Assembly (NCBI GenBank): GCA_021827445.1
Contig: JAKAVW010000161.1
Span: 1-6,847 of the forward strand
Origin: Pseudomonadota bacterium
GTDB taxonomy: Bacteria > Pseudomonadota > Gammaproteobacteria > Acidithiobacillales > Acidithiobacillaceae
Direction of reading: 5' to 3'
DNA length: 6,847 nucleotides
The notes beneath the pieces were generated by a model that worked only from the letters and a program-made list of their open reading frames with translations, ran no database searches and was not told where the DNA came from. Below are positions 1 to 5,553 of this stretch, in pieces. Positions within the stretch are counted from its first letter, which is position 1. Each line of letters starts with the position of its first letter. Position numbers and translations under genes: made by a program.

Positions 1-1086
1 GGCCAGTTGCCGGACATTACCCGGCCAGGGCGCTCCCACCAGCAACTCCATGGCCTCCGGCGCGATACCACGGACATCCTTGCGATTCTTGGCCGCCGTA
101 TCGCGTAAAAAAAACTCGGCCAGCAGCGGGATATCCTCGGGGCGCTCAGCCAGAGCAGGCAACTCCAGAGTCACCACGCAAAGGCGATAGTAGAGATCAT
201 CCCGGAAACGCCGGGCAGCCATCTCCTGCTCCAGATCCCGGTGACTCGCAGAGATGATCCGCACATCCACGGCAATGCTCTCGGTGGCGCCAACGGGGCG
301 GATGACCCGTTCCTGCAAGGCACGTAGCAGCTTAACCTGTAAGGAGAGGGGCATATCGCCGATCTCATCGAGAAAAAGGGTGCCGCCCTCCGCCGCCTGA
401 AACAACCCCTGATGATTATTGGCAGCGCCGGTAAAGGCGCCCTTTTTATGCCCGAAGAGTTCTGATTCCAGGAGTTGTTCGGGAAAAGCCGCACAGTTGA
501 GTGCGATAAAGGCCTGATTGCGGCGCGGGCTGGCCTGATGAATGGCTTGCGCCAGTAACTCCTTACCCGTACCGCTGGCACCATGCACAAAAACACTGGC
601 ATCAGATGCCGCTACCAGACGCGCCTGATCCAGCACCGTCTGCATTTTAGGGCTGCGGGTCAGGATACGATCCCAACTGGAGTCCCTGCCCTTCTTACCC
701 GAAGAGGGCAGAACCGCCGCGGTCAGGTTGAAGGCGCGCTCCACCTGCGCCATCAGATCCTTGCCATCAAAGGGCTTGGTGAGGAAGGCAAAGACACCCT
801 GATCCGCCGCCAGCAAAGCATCGGGAATGGAACCATGGGCAGTGAGGATGATGACGGGCAAGGTCGGGTAGTCGCGGCGGATGGCGTCCAGTAGTGCCAT
901 CCCGTCCATCTCGTCCATTTTGAGATCGGTGATGACCAAAGACGGATGCTCCATCGCCAGCACCGACAGCGCCTCGTTCCCACTGGCAGCAGTACTGACG
1001 GTATAGCCAGCCGTTTTCATGCGCAGGGACAGCAGACGCAGGAGATCAGCGTCATCATCTACCAGCAAAATTCTGCCCTTTTCCAT
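1..1086 (-). CDS. glrR: Sigma-54-dependent response regulator GlrR/QseF (C-terminus beyond the window)
   Basis: This is a cytoplasmic response regulator that activates sigma-54 RNA polymerase when phosphorylated by its partner kinase. The frame is open from the ATG at 1086 to base 1, giving 362 residues. The receiver domain (about 5-120) shows D10/D11, phospho-acceptor D54, T82 and K104. Its stretches DLKMDEMDGM and LTAHGSIPDA closely match what I recall of E. coli GlrR. The AAA+ domain follows, with Walker A GASGTGKE (169-176), the sigma-54-contacting GAFTGA loop (216-221) and Walker B LFLDE with D240/E241. Near the edge are DLYYRL and WPGNVRQL. About 80 residues, including the Fis-type DNA-binding helix-turn-helix, must lie outside. 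The start is 5 nt after the lipoprotein stop, so the two are almost certainly co-transcribed and probably translationally coupled. NtrC/ZraR-type regulators share the architecture, but the receiver sequence and the three-gene order favour GlrR. Confidence 0.9.
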   Translation of the reverse strand, partial: MEKGRILLVDDDADLLRLLSLRMKTAGYTVSTAASGNEALSVLAMEHPSLVITDLKMDEMDGMALLDAIRRDYPTLPVIILTAHGSIPDALLAADQGVFAFLTKPFDGKDLMAQVERAFNLTAAVLPSSGKKGRDSSWDRILTRSPKMQTVLDQARLVAASDASVFVHGASGTGKELLAQAIHQASPRRNQAFIALNCAAFPEQLLESELFGHKKGAFTGAANNHQGLFQAAEGGTLFLDEIGDMPLSLQVKLLRALQERVIRPVGATESIAVDVRIISASHRDLEQEMAARRFRDDLYYRLCVVTLELPALAERPEDIPLLAEFFLRDTAAKNRKDVRGIAPEAMELLVGAPWPGNVRQLA

Positions 1087-1091
1087 TTGGT

Positions 1092-1556
1092 TTAGTGCCC
1101 CTGCGGTAAGCGCGCGTTTTTTTCGATCTGTACCAGTTCATTAAGCTTCTTGCGCAACTCCATCTCGCGCTGCTGGGACTGAGCGAGCCGGTTTTGCAAA
1201 TCATTCACCCGGGCTTCCAGCTTCTGGTAGCCCGGATCACCCGCACGGGCATCAGAAAGCTGTTTGCTCAGGCTGGCGGCTTCCGTCTTTTCGGAACTAC
1301 AACTCGCGGCCACTGGAGTGATTTTTTCCAATGCGCCAATACGCGCCTGCAAGGCGGCCAAGGTGCTGGCCTGTATGACCTGCTCACCCGGCTTAAGCGT
1401 CACGGTGTTTGGAGAGATGGGCAATGGTGTCGTCGCGCAACCCGCCAGGGTTAGCACGGCGAGCACCGTGGGGACCAGTATGATCTGTAATCGGCAGGCG
1501 CAACCGGAAGCAGGCCCCTGGCGTTTCTTTATCCAGCAATTCAAGACTTCCCCCAT
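1092..1556 (-). CDS. qseG: QseG-like outer-membrane lipoprotein with C-terminal coiled coil
   Basis: This is a small lipoprotein between kinase and regulator, the position of QseG (YfhG), which helps the kinase sense envelope signals in enterobacteria. The 154 residues carry a basic n-region (KKR at 10-12), a hydrophobic core (about 23-38) and a lipobox LAGC with lipidated C40. Ala at +2 favours sorting to the outer membrane. The mature part is only 115 residues, and its C-terminal half is an acidic/basic coiled coil (about 100-145). It ends KKLNELVQIEKNARL, resembling the LENLTDIERQL ending of E. coli QseG (237 aa), so this is a shortened version. The start is uncertain. ATG at 1556 lacks a clear Shine-Dalgarno; TTG at 1544 has the purine block GGGGGAAG just before it. 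Either start lies well inside the kinase gene, with an overlap of 152-164 nt. Homology rests on synteny and the C-terminal pattern. Confidence 0.8.
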   Translation of the reverse strand: MGEVLNCWIKKRQGPASGCACRLQIILVPTVLAVLTLAGCATTPLPISPNTVTLKPGEQVIQASTLAALQARIGALEKITPVAASCSSEKTEAASLSKQLSDARAGDPGYQKLEARVNDLQNRLAQSQQREMELRKKLNELVQIEKNARLPQGH

Positions 1557-2907
1557 AACTCAGTACATACTCTCTGGCGATGGCCAGTCCCAACCCGCTG
1601 CCCTCGATCTTCCCGGCATCCGAGGCCTCGCCCCGGTAGAGAATATCGAAAATCTTTTCGCGCTCTTCGGGCGCCACACCCGGCCCCTCATCCTGAACAT
1701 CAAGGACCGCTTGTTCGTCCTGTACCTGCAAATATATCCGTATGGTAGCGTTTTGCGGCGAGAATTTCACGCCATTTGACAACAAATTATCGCAAATAGT
1801 CCGCAGACGGTCTTCATGACCACGCACCTGCACATCGGCCAGCTCCGTGACCAGATGCAGGGATTTGCTGCGCAGGCTGGGCTTATAGCTCAACAGCAGA
1901 TCCTCCACAACCGCTGTCAGGGAGATATCCTGCACCATACCCGCACCCACTGGTCCCTCGGCCAGGCTGAAACGCAGGAGATCCTCAATCAGTCGCTGCA
2001 GACGCAGGCTGTTGTCGCGAACGATATGCACAATCTCCTGCTGTTCGTCGGCACCCAGTTCATGGCCCAGGTCCTCCTGGAGCAGTTCTGCACCCTCACG
2101 AATGGCTGTCAGCGGCGTCTTCAACTCATGGGAAAGCTGCCGCAGGAAATGCAGCTTGGCCGCCTCCAATGCATTGAGCCGGTTACGCAACCACTCCAGA
2201 CGATCGCCCAGACTGGCAATATCCCGCGGTCCCTGCACAGCGATGGGCGTTTCCAGATCGCCATCACCGAGACCGGAAACCGCCTGGTCAAGACGCCGGA
2301 TGGGACGGGTGATCAGCACGATAAACAGAATCGCAAAGGCAATGGAGAGCGGCAACACCAGCAGCACTTCTACAATGGTCAGACGCTTGATCGCCAGTGC
2401 CCGCGTGCCCAGCTTGGCCACCTCGGTGCTGATGCCTTCATTAACATCACTTTGCAGGTGTTGCGCCTCAGCGCTGGCACGACTGAAGTCACTCTCCAGT
2501 GCACTGCGATTTCCCTCTAACGACACCAGCGGCAACAACTGGCGGGCATGAGCCAGATGATCGGCCAGCCGTTGAAGGCGTCGTCGATCAACGGGAGACG
2601 GCCCGGCAGCAGCAAACCGGGCACTGGATTTCTTGTACTCCGAAAAACTCTGATCATAGAGCACCAGCAACGCCTGGTCCTGTAACACCGTATATTGCAG
2701 CCCGTAACGCTCCATGGATCGCACCGCGTTATTCATCCGGTTGGCGGCATCGCTCATAGCCACCGCGCGCAAAATACTCACCTGCCCCTGCTCGGCAAAG
2801 TGGGCAATAGAAATGGTCACACTGACAATGACCAGCACCAGCGGCACAATGACCAGACCAAAACCAATGACGGCCAGCTTGGAAATGGAACTGGGGCGTA
2901 ATGCCAT
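1393..2907 (-). CDS. glrK: Membrane sensor histidine kinase GlrK/QseE
   Basis: This is an inner-membrane sensor kinase that autophosphorylates on His and passes the phosphate to the regulator encoded two genes downstream. From the ATG at 2907 it has 504 residues. Visible parts are TM1 (about 11-33), a roughly 140-residue helical periplasmic domain, TM2 (about 177-199), a HAMP linker (about 200-250, P202), an H-box LSHELKTPLTAIREG with H260, N-box DNLLSN (373-378), G1 DEGPG (406-410) and G2 GSGLGL (436-441). FLRQLSHELKTPL and KGSGLGL-type motifs, together with the gene order, match E. coli GlrK. I prefer this start over an upstream TTG at 2991 because translation then begins directly before TM1, as in GlrK; GGAG lies about 11 nt upstream. 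The domain should end near LRLPI (469-473). The last 31 residues are a Gly/Arg/His-rich tail that overlaps the lipoprotein's signal-peptide coding region. Confidence 0.9.
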   Translation of the reverse strand: MALRPSSISKLAVIGFGLVIVPLVLVIVSVTISIAHFAEQGQVSILRAVAMSDAANRMNNAVRSMERYGLQYTVLQDQALLVLYDQSFSEYKKSSARFAAAGPSPVDRRRLQRLADHLAHARQLLPLVSLEGNRSALESDFSRASAEAQHLQSDVNEGISTEVAKLGTRALAIKRLTIVEVLLVLPLSIAFAILFIVLITRPIRRLDQAVSGLGDGDLETPIAVQGPRDIASLGDRLEWLRNRLNALEAAKLHFLRQLSHELKTPLTAIREGAELLQEDLGHELGADEQQEIVHIVRDNSLRLQRLIEDLLRFSLAEGPVGAGMVQDISLTAVVEDLLLSYKPSLRSKSLHLVTELADVQVRGHEDRLRTICDNLLSNGVKFSPQNATIRIYLQVQDEQAVLDVQDEGPGVAPEEREKIFDILYRGEASDAGKIEGSGLGLAIAREYVLSYGGSLELLDKETPGACFRLRLPITDHTGPHGARRANPGGLRDDTIAHLSKHRDA

Positions 2908-3245
2908 AGGCCAGCAGGCTCCGACGAAGAAAAAGAGTCTCAGCGTAGATTCGTAGGCTGGAAAGTGCAAGGGCTGCCGCCCCATGTGCAACCGAACAGG
3001 TATAAAAGTAAACCCTTGGAGCTACACGGAGGCCGCTTAGCCCTTATGAGAACCAGTTGAAGTGAGTATCACTAAACAAGCCATCCAGACAGGATGGCAC
3101 TTACATACGGTTTACATTGCTTATGCATGTGCTCTTCCCCAATCAGCGACCGATGACGACGCGCCGTGCCAGCGGCTCATGTCATATGGGATTCTGCGTT
3201 ATGCATTTTAGCGGGGATAATGCTGAACACTGCAAATCGCAGACA
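2908..3245. other. Leader/intergenic region upstream of glrK
   Basis: This 338-nt stretch has no convincing protein gene on either strand. On the minus strand, in the direction of glrK, it contains a degenerate TGGCACG block (3171-3165) without a proper -12 GC. It also contains a perfect 7-bp hairpin (3098-3080) followed by a T-rich tail, and a possible weak sigma-70 -10 box TATACC near 3004-2999 with no good -35. The sequence TTATGCAT occurs twice (3121-3128 and 3200-3207). In enterobacteria the corresponding place holds glmY; I do not recognise glmY-like sequence here. Confidence 0.5.
3080..3098 (-). terminator. Hairpin with T-rich tail in the glrK leader (possible weak terminator or attenuator)
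   Basis: GCCATCC (3080-3086) and GGATGGC (3092-3098) form a perfect 7-bp stem with a 5-nt loop. Read on the minus strand it is followed by TTGTTTAG, so it could act as a weak intrinsic terminator or attenuator about 170 nt upstream of glrK. The T tract is interrupted, so termination is uncertain. The plus strand has no T tract after the stem. Confidence 0.4.
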
Positions 3246-3276
3246 TCAAAAAACCCAGGGTTTACACCCCGGGTTT
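3246..3276 (-). terminator. Intrinsic terminator of the small secreted-protein gene
   Basis: On the minus strand AAACCC-G-GGG pairs with CCC-T-GGGTTT: ten base pairs including one G-U wobble, with the 6-nt loop TGTAAA. A run of six T follows directly. The wobble is an A-C mismatch on the plus strand and no T run exists on that side, so the element works for minus-strand transcription. It lies about 50 nt after the stop at 3328 and isolates this gene from glrK. Confidence 0.9.
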
Positions 3277-3327
3277 AGAAATCAGCACTCAACAGGTCAA
3301 GCCGCAGAGGCGCAACCTGATAAATCC

Positions 3328-3543
3328 TCAGGCCGCAGGCTTGGCCTTCTTCTCCATCATTTTGTGCTCAGGAGCCTTTTTCTCGATCTTCCTATGCTCG
3401 ATTTTCTTGTGCTCAACCTTCTTCTCCATCATTTTGTGCTCCATGGTCTTTTCCGGGGCCTTTGCGGCGGGGACTTCGGTGGCAAAAGCAGCAGTGGCCG
3501 TCAGGAAAGACAGCGCAGCAGTCAGGGCAACAATCTTCTTCAT
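3328..3543 (-). CDS. Small secreted Lys/His/Met/Glu-repeat protein, acid-shock (Asr)-like
   Basis: This protein of 71 residues begins MKKIVALTAALSFL, a Sec signal peptide with a likely cut after AFA (A21). The mature 50 residues contain about 14 Lys, 1 Arg, 9 Glu, 4 His and 5 Met, arranged as variations of EHK(M/K/R)(M/I)xEKK. EHKMMEKK occurs twice, 24 residues apart, and is encoded by a perfect 25-bp repeat. Composition and layout recall E. coli Asr, a periplasmic Lys/His-rich acid-shock protein, although a direct sequence relationship is unproven. Below about pH 4 the Glu side chains would be neutral and the chain strongly positive, so a periplasmic charge-buffering or chaperone-like role is plausible; His/Met metal binding is the main alternative. 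GAGGAG (3558-3553) sits 9 nt before the ATG. A sigma-54 promoter lies upstream and a terminator downstream, so it is a one-gene unit next to the glrK operon. Confidence 0.8.
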   Translation of the reverse strand: MKKIVALTAALSFLTATAAFATEVPAAKAPEKTMEHKMMEKKVEHKKIEHRKIEKKAPEHKMMEKKAKPAA

Positions 3544-3617
3544 TGGTAAGCTCTCCTCAAAAAGTGGTTTCAGTTTCCGCGTTCGGCGGTGCCGTTTTTC
3601 GACAGCGAAGAGGTATA

Positions 3618-3633
3618 AGCACGAGCCGTGCCA
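3618..3633 (-). promoter_or_regulatory. Sigma-54 (RpoN) promoter of the small secreted-protein gene
   Basis: The minus strand reads TGGCACG-GCTC-GTGCT from 3633 to 3618. Against the sigma-54 consensus TGGCACG-N4-TTGCW only one position differs, and the invariant GG and GC are exactly 10 nt apart. The predicted transcription start is near 3607, giving a 5' leader of about 63 nt. No good sigma-70 promoter overlaps it: TTGATA and TATACC nearby are 21 nt apart. A sigma-54 activator gene (glrR) lies downstream on the same strand. Confidence 0.85.
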
Positions 3634-3638
3634 ACATT

Positions 3639-3651
3639 TATCAACATGTTT
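3639..3651 (+). promoter_or_regulatory. Likely IHF-binding site upstream of the sigma-54 promoter
   Basis: TATCAACATGTTT fits the IHF consensus WATCAANNNNTTR except for the last base and is flanked by a T/A-rich tract (3649-3668). It lies just upstream of the -24 box, about -32 to -44 from the predicted start. That is close to the promoter but in line with the DNA bend many sigma-54 promoters need. Confidence 0.5.
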
Positions 3652-3800
3652 TTATTACTTATTATTTTCACCTCCACGTGCGAGAGCGTCGATGAGTCGC
3701 TTATGTCCGACCTGCAAGCAGGGGAGGGAACCGCCACTTGGCTTTTTGGGGTGCAGGATAGTCGGCCTCTTTATACAAAGAATACTTTTACATACATAAT

Positions 3801-3833
3801 GTTAACAAACAGCATACGGGGACAACAGGCAGC
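3801..3833 (+). repeat. Pair of 13-bp direct repeats 20 bp apart
   Basis: GTTAACAAACAGC (3801-3813) and GACAACAGGCAGC (3821-3833) agree at 9 of 13 positions and start 20 bp apart, about two helical turns. They lie roughly 195-225 nt upstream of the predicted sigma-54 start, so they could be tandem operator sites for an activator. Chance similarity cannot be excluded. Confidence 0.3.
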
Positions 3834-3894
3834 AATGTACCGCCATTACCCGAGTAAAAACAGGGAATAGCACACACAGGAGAGGGGTTACTGC

Positions 3895-4017
3895 GTCACC
3901 TTTAGGCGACAGAACTTGGCAGTCTTGCAATAACGATATGATCTGGCGCGCTTCGCGCCTGTCGTCCGGCGACGACGCCAAGGTCTGCACGGATTGTGGG
4001 CGCTCCGGAAAGCACCC
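3895..4017 (-). ncRNA. Candidate structured RNA or 3'-UTR: four hairpins downstream of yggX
   Basis: Read on the minus strand there are four simple stems. They are GGGTGCT/AGCGCCC (4017-3998), GTCGTC/GACGAC (3976-3961), GGCGCG/CGCGCC (3959-3945) and GTCGCC/GGTGAC (3910-3895), with loops of 6, 4, 3 and 4 nt. Two stems contain a G-U wobble that would be an A-C mismatch on the plus strand, so the minus strand is the better folder. None is followed by a T run, so they are not ordinary terminators. It could be an independent RNA, the yggX 3'-UTR, or a degenerate REP-like element. I recognise no known RNA family. Confidence 0.3.
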
Positions 4018-4039
4018 TGTAGGCATCCATTAAGGTTAT

Positions 4040-4312
4040 TTAAGGCGCAGGCGGTACGTAGCCTTCAGGTGCCTGGGCACCATCGCCAAAGAAATAGGCA
4101 TCCATCTGTTTTTCCAGGAATGTTCGCGACTTGGGATCGATGGGAGAAAGACGGTATTCGTTGATGAGCATGGTCTGATGTTTGAGCCAGCCCTGCCAGG
4201 CCTCCTTAGAGACCTCTTGATAAATTCGCGCGCCAAGGGCGCCAGGATAAGGCGGACGATCAAGACCTTCGGCCTCGTGGCCGAGTTTTACGCACTGTAC
4301 CATTCGTGACAT
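4040..4312 (-). CDS. yggX: Fe(2+)-trafficking / Fe-S cluster protection protein YggX
   Basis: This cytoplasmic protein helps protect Fe-S enzymes from oxidative damage and has been linked to iron trafficking. The 90 residues match the family's normal length and E. coli YggX along the whole chain: MSRMVQC with the conserved Cys7, then EAEGLDRPPYPG, LGxRIYxEVSKEAW, QTMLINE and the tail EGYVPP. GAGG lies about 10 nt before the ATG. The gene follows mutY on the same strand, a common proteobacterial pairing that makes sense because MutY carries a [4Fe-4S] cluster and repairs oxidative lesions. A terminator closes mutY and 131 nt separate the two, so yggX may also have its own promoter; a dyad GTAAT/ATTAC sits in that gap. 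No obvious terminator follows yggX. Confidence 0.95.
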   Translation of the reverse strand: MSRMVQCVKLGHEAEGLDRPPYPGALGARIYQEVSKEAWQGWLKHQTMLINEYRLSPIDPKSRTFLEKQMDAYFFGDGAQAPEGYVPPAP

Positions 4313-4352
4313 AACGGAAGTTCCTCAATAATTCCGGGGTGGATAACGCTGT

Positions 4353-4367
4353 GTAATTCTATATTAC
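4353..4367. promoter_or_regulatory. Small inverted repeat in the mutY-yggX gap
   Basis: GTAAT-TCTAT-ATTAC is a perfect 5-bp dyad about 41-55 nt upstream of the yggX start, in the only A/T-rich part of the gap. On the minus strand it contains TAATATAGAAT, which offers weak -10-like hexamers without a clear -35. It may mark a yggX promoter or operator, but the signal is weak. Confidence 0.25.
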
Positions 4368-4429
4368 CTGAACTCGCCGCTCAGGAATAAGCCGCACGGC
4401 ATGGCTGCTTAACTGGGCGGCACACGTAG

Positions 4430-4461
4430 CAAAAAATGGGGGATCAGCGACCTCCGCCCAT
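4430..4461 (-). terminator. Intrinsic terminator overlapping the mutY stop codon
   Basis: On the minus strand ATGGG pairs with CCCAT and, after a one-base bulge, GGA with TCC, leaving a 9-nt loop. A run of five to six T follows (complement of 4431-4436). The mutY stop (4446-4444) falls at the end of the loop, so the terminator is built from the last mutY codons. The bulge makes it weaker than the one at 3246-3276, and read-through into yggX is possible. Confidence 0.65.
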
Positions 4462-5553
4462 ATCCCGTAGAATCCGTCGAATGGGCGCGGGCAAACCTTG
4501 TGTCAGAGCGTCTGCGGGGCGATACCAGCGCAGAGTGGCTGCTGAATCCGCAACAGCGTTGTCCAAAACGCGCGCATGCGCACAGCGAAAACGCAACTGG
4601 AAGTGGGTAAAAACATGTTGCTGCTCTTCCTCCAGCGCCATCAACTGGAGATCCAGCCTCAAACGACGCGACCATGCCTCTTGCAAAAATTGCCGCACGG
4701 CAGGGGTGTCTTCCAGCGGATGAAGGGTATCCTTGCAAAGGATGGAAAATTCGCCGCCATCGGGCGCCGCCTGCGGTAGGCACCAGAGCCCGCCCCAGAT
4801 GCCGGAATCCGGTCGCTTTTCCAGCAATATCTGCCCTTCCATATCCGCGACCAGGAGGAAAAAGGCACAGCGCTGCGGTTTTGGGGCACTGTTAGCCGTC
4901 ACGGGCAGGGCATGACTGCGTCCTTGGGCATGGGCCATACAACGGCTAGCCAAAGGGCAATTCGGGCAGCGCGGCTGGCGTGGGGTGCAGATCATGGCAC
5001 CGAGGTCCTGAATGGCCTGATTGTAGCCATGGGCATTCTCAGGAGTAAGAGCGCTGGCCAGGGTCCAGAGCCATTGCTGAGTCGCGGTAACCTTCGGATC
5101 AGCTTCTATGGCATGGCTACGGATAAGCACGCGCCGGGCATTGGCGTCGAGGATGGCCTGTCTTTGCCCATAGGCGCTGGCGAGCACCGCCGCCGCCGTA
5201 CTGCGGCCCACCCCCGGCAGGGTGACGGCTACTTCGAGGGTATCGGGAAAGTGGCCGCCGAAGCCCGTGACCACCTCCTGCGCCGCGCGCTGGGCGTTGC
5301 GGGCTCGGGCGTAATAGCCGAGCCCGCTCCACAGGGCAAGCACCTGATCCTGCGGCGCCGCTGCCAATGCCTGCCAGTTCGGCAAGGCTTGCAGAAAGCG
5401 GGCGTAATACGGTTTGGCGCTCTCCACCTGGGTTTGCTGCAACATGATTTCTGCAAGCCAGAGGCGATAGGGGTCGCGGGTCTGGCGCCACGGCAGGTCG
5501 TGGCGTCCGTGGCGGGCATACCAGTCCAGCAGGATTTCCGCGATGGGGATCAT
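4444..5553 (-). CDS. mutY: A/G-specific adenine DNA glycosylase MutY
   Basis: MutY removes adenine mispaired with 8-oxoguanine in base-excision repair. The 369 residues are close to the E. coli length (350). The N-terminal catalytic domain shows LPWRQTRDPYRLWLAEIMLQQTQV with catalytic E35, the helix-hairpin-helix LPGVGRSTA (112-120) and ILDANARRV with catalytic D136. The [4Fe-4S] ligands C189, C196, C199 and C205 have the normal C-X6-C-X2-C-X5-C spacing. A NUDIX-like C-terminal domain (about 226-369) contains RPDSGIWGGLWCLP and the loop F315-T316-H317, which corresponds to the Phe-Ser-His loop used to recognise 8-oxoguanine, with Thr replacing Ser. All key residues are present. The ATG at 5553 overlaps the upstream stop as ATGA, so translation is probably coupled. 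Confidence 0.97.
   Translation of the reverse strand: MIPIAEILLDWYARHGRHDLPWRQTRDPYRLWLAEIMLQQTQVESAKPYYARFLQALPNWQALAAAPQDQVLALWSGLGYYARARNAQRAAQEVVTGFGGHFPDTLEVAVTLPGVGRSTAAAVLASAYGQRQAILDANARRVLIRSHAIEADPKVTATQQWLWTLASALTPENAHGYNQAIQDLGAMICTPRQPRCPNCPLASRCMAHAQGRSHALPVTANSAPKPQRCAFFLLVADMEGQILLEKRPDSGIWGGLWCLPQAAPDGGEFSILCKDTLHPLEDTPAVRQFLQEAWSRRLRLDLQLMALEEEQQHVFTHFQLRFRCAHARVLDNAVADSAATLRWYRPADALTQGLPAPIRRILRDMGGGR

Larger units (their letters stand above)
3634..4039. other. Non-coding region between yggX and the sigma-54 unit
   Basis: About 400 nt contain no open frame with convincing protein character. From the yggX side it holds a cluster of four hairpins (4017-3895), a pair of 13-bp direct repeats (3833-3801), an A/T-rich stretch (about 3810-3768) with a possible sigma-70 -10 box TATAAA (minus strand, 3775-3770) but no good -35, and then the IHF-like site. 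The part about 100-230 nt upstream of the sigma-54 start is where activator sites would be expected. I found no clear TGTC-N10-GACA, the motif reported for enterobacterial GlrR. Confidence 0.5.

Noticed and set aside
1816..2520. A 234-codon plus-strand open frame opposite glrK
   Set aside because: It is antisense to the kinase's conserved domains. Its Gln/His/Thr-rich composition with no domain is typical of a shadow frame.
2908..2991. Upstream TTG start giving a 532-residue kinase
   Set aside because: The extra 28 residues add a second hydrophobic stretch absent from GlrK, and the ATG at 2907 places the start directly before TM1.
3125..3138. GG-N10-GC on the minus strand (GGAAGAGCACATGC) as a sigma-54 promoter
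   Set aside because: The -24 box otherwise fits poorly, and a start near 3113 would give only about 40 nt before the hairpin.
3612..3646. Sigma-70 promoter from TTGATA and TATACC overlapping the sigma-54 site
   Set aside because: The spacing of 21 nt is too long and the -10 box matches only 4 of 6 positions.
3166..3799. Plus-strand open frames opposite the small secreted protein
   Set aside because: They are antisense to a gene with a good signal peptide, Shine-Dalgarno, promoter and terminator. Their Leu/Phe-rich repeats simply mirror the Lys/Glu codons.
3802..4026. Open frame of 74 codons on the minus strand downstream of yggX
   Set aside because: It begins inside the hairpin cluster, shows no domain, signal or plausible composition, and crosses A/T-rich regulatory-looking sequence.
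3860..4030. Known structured RNA (6S, SRP, tRNA, riboswitch) in the hairpin region
   Set aside because: I could not find the conserved cores of these families. Only generic short stems are visible.
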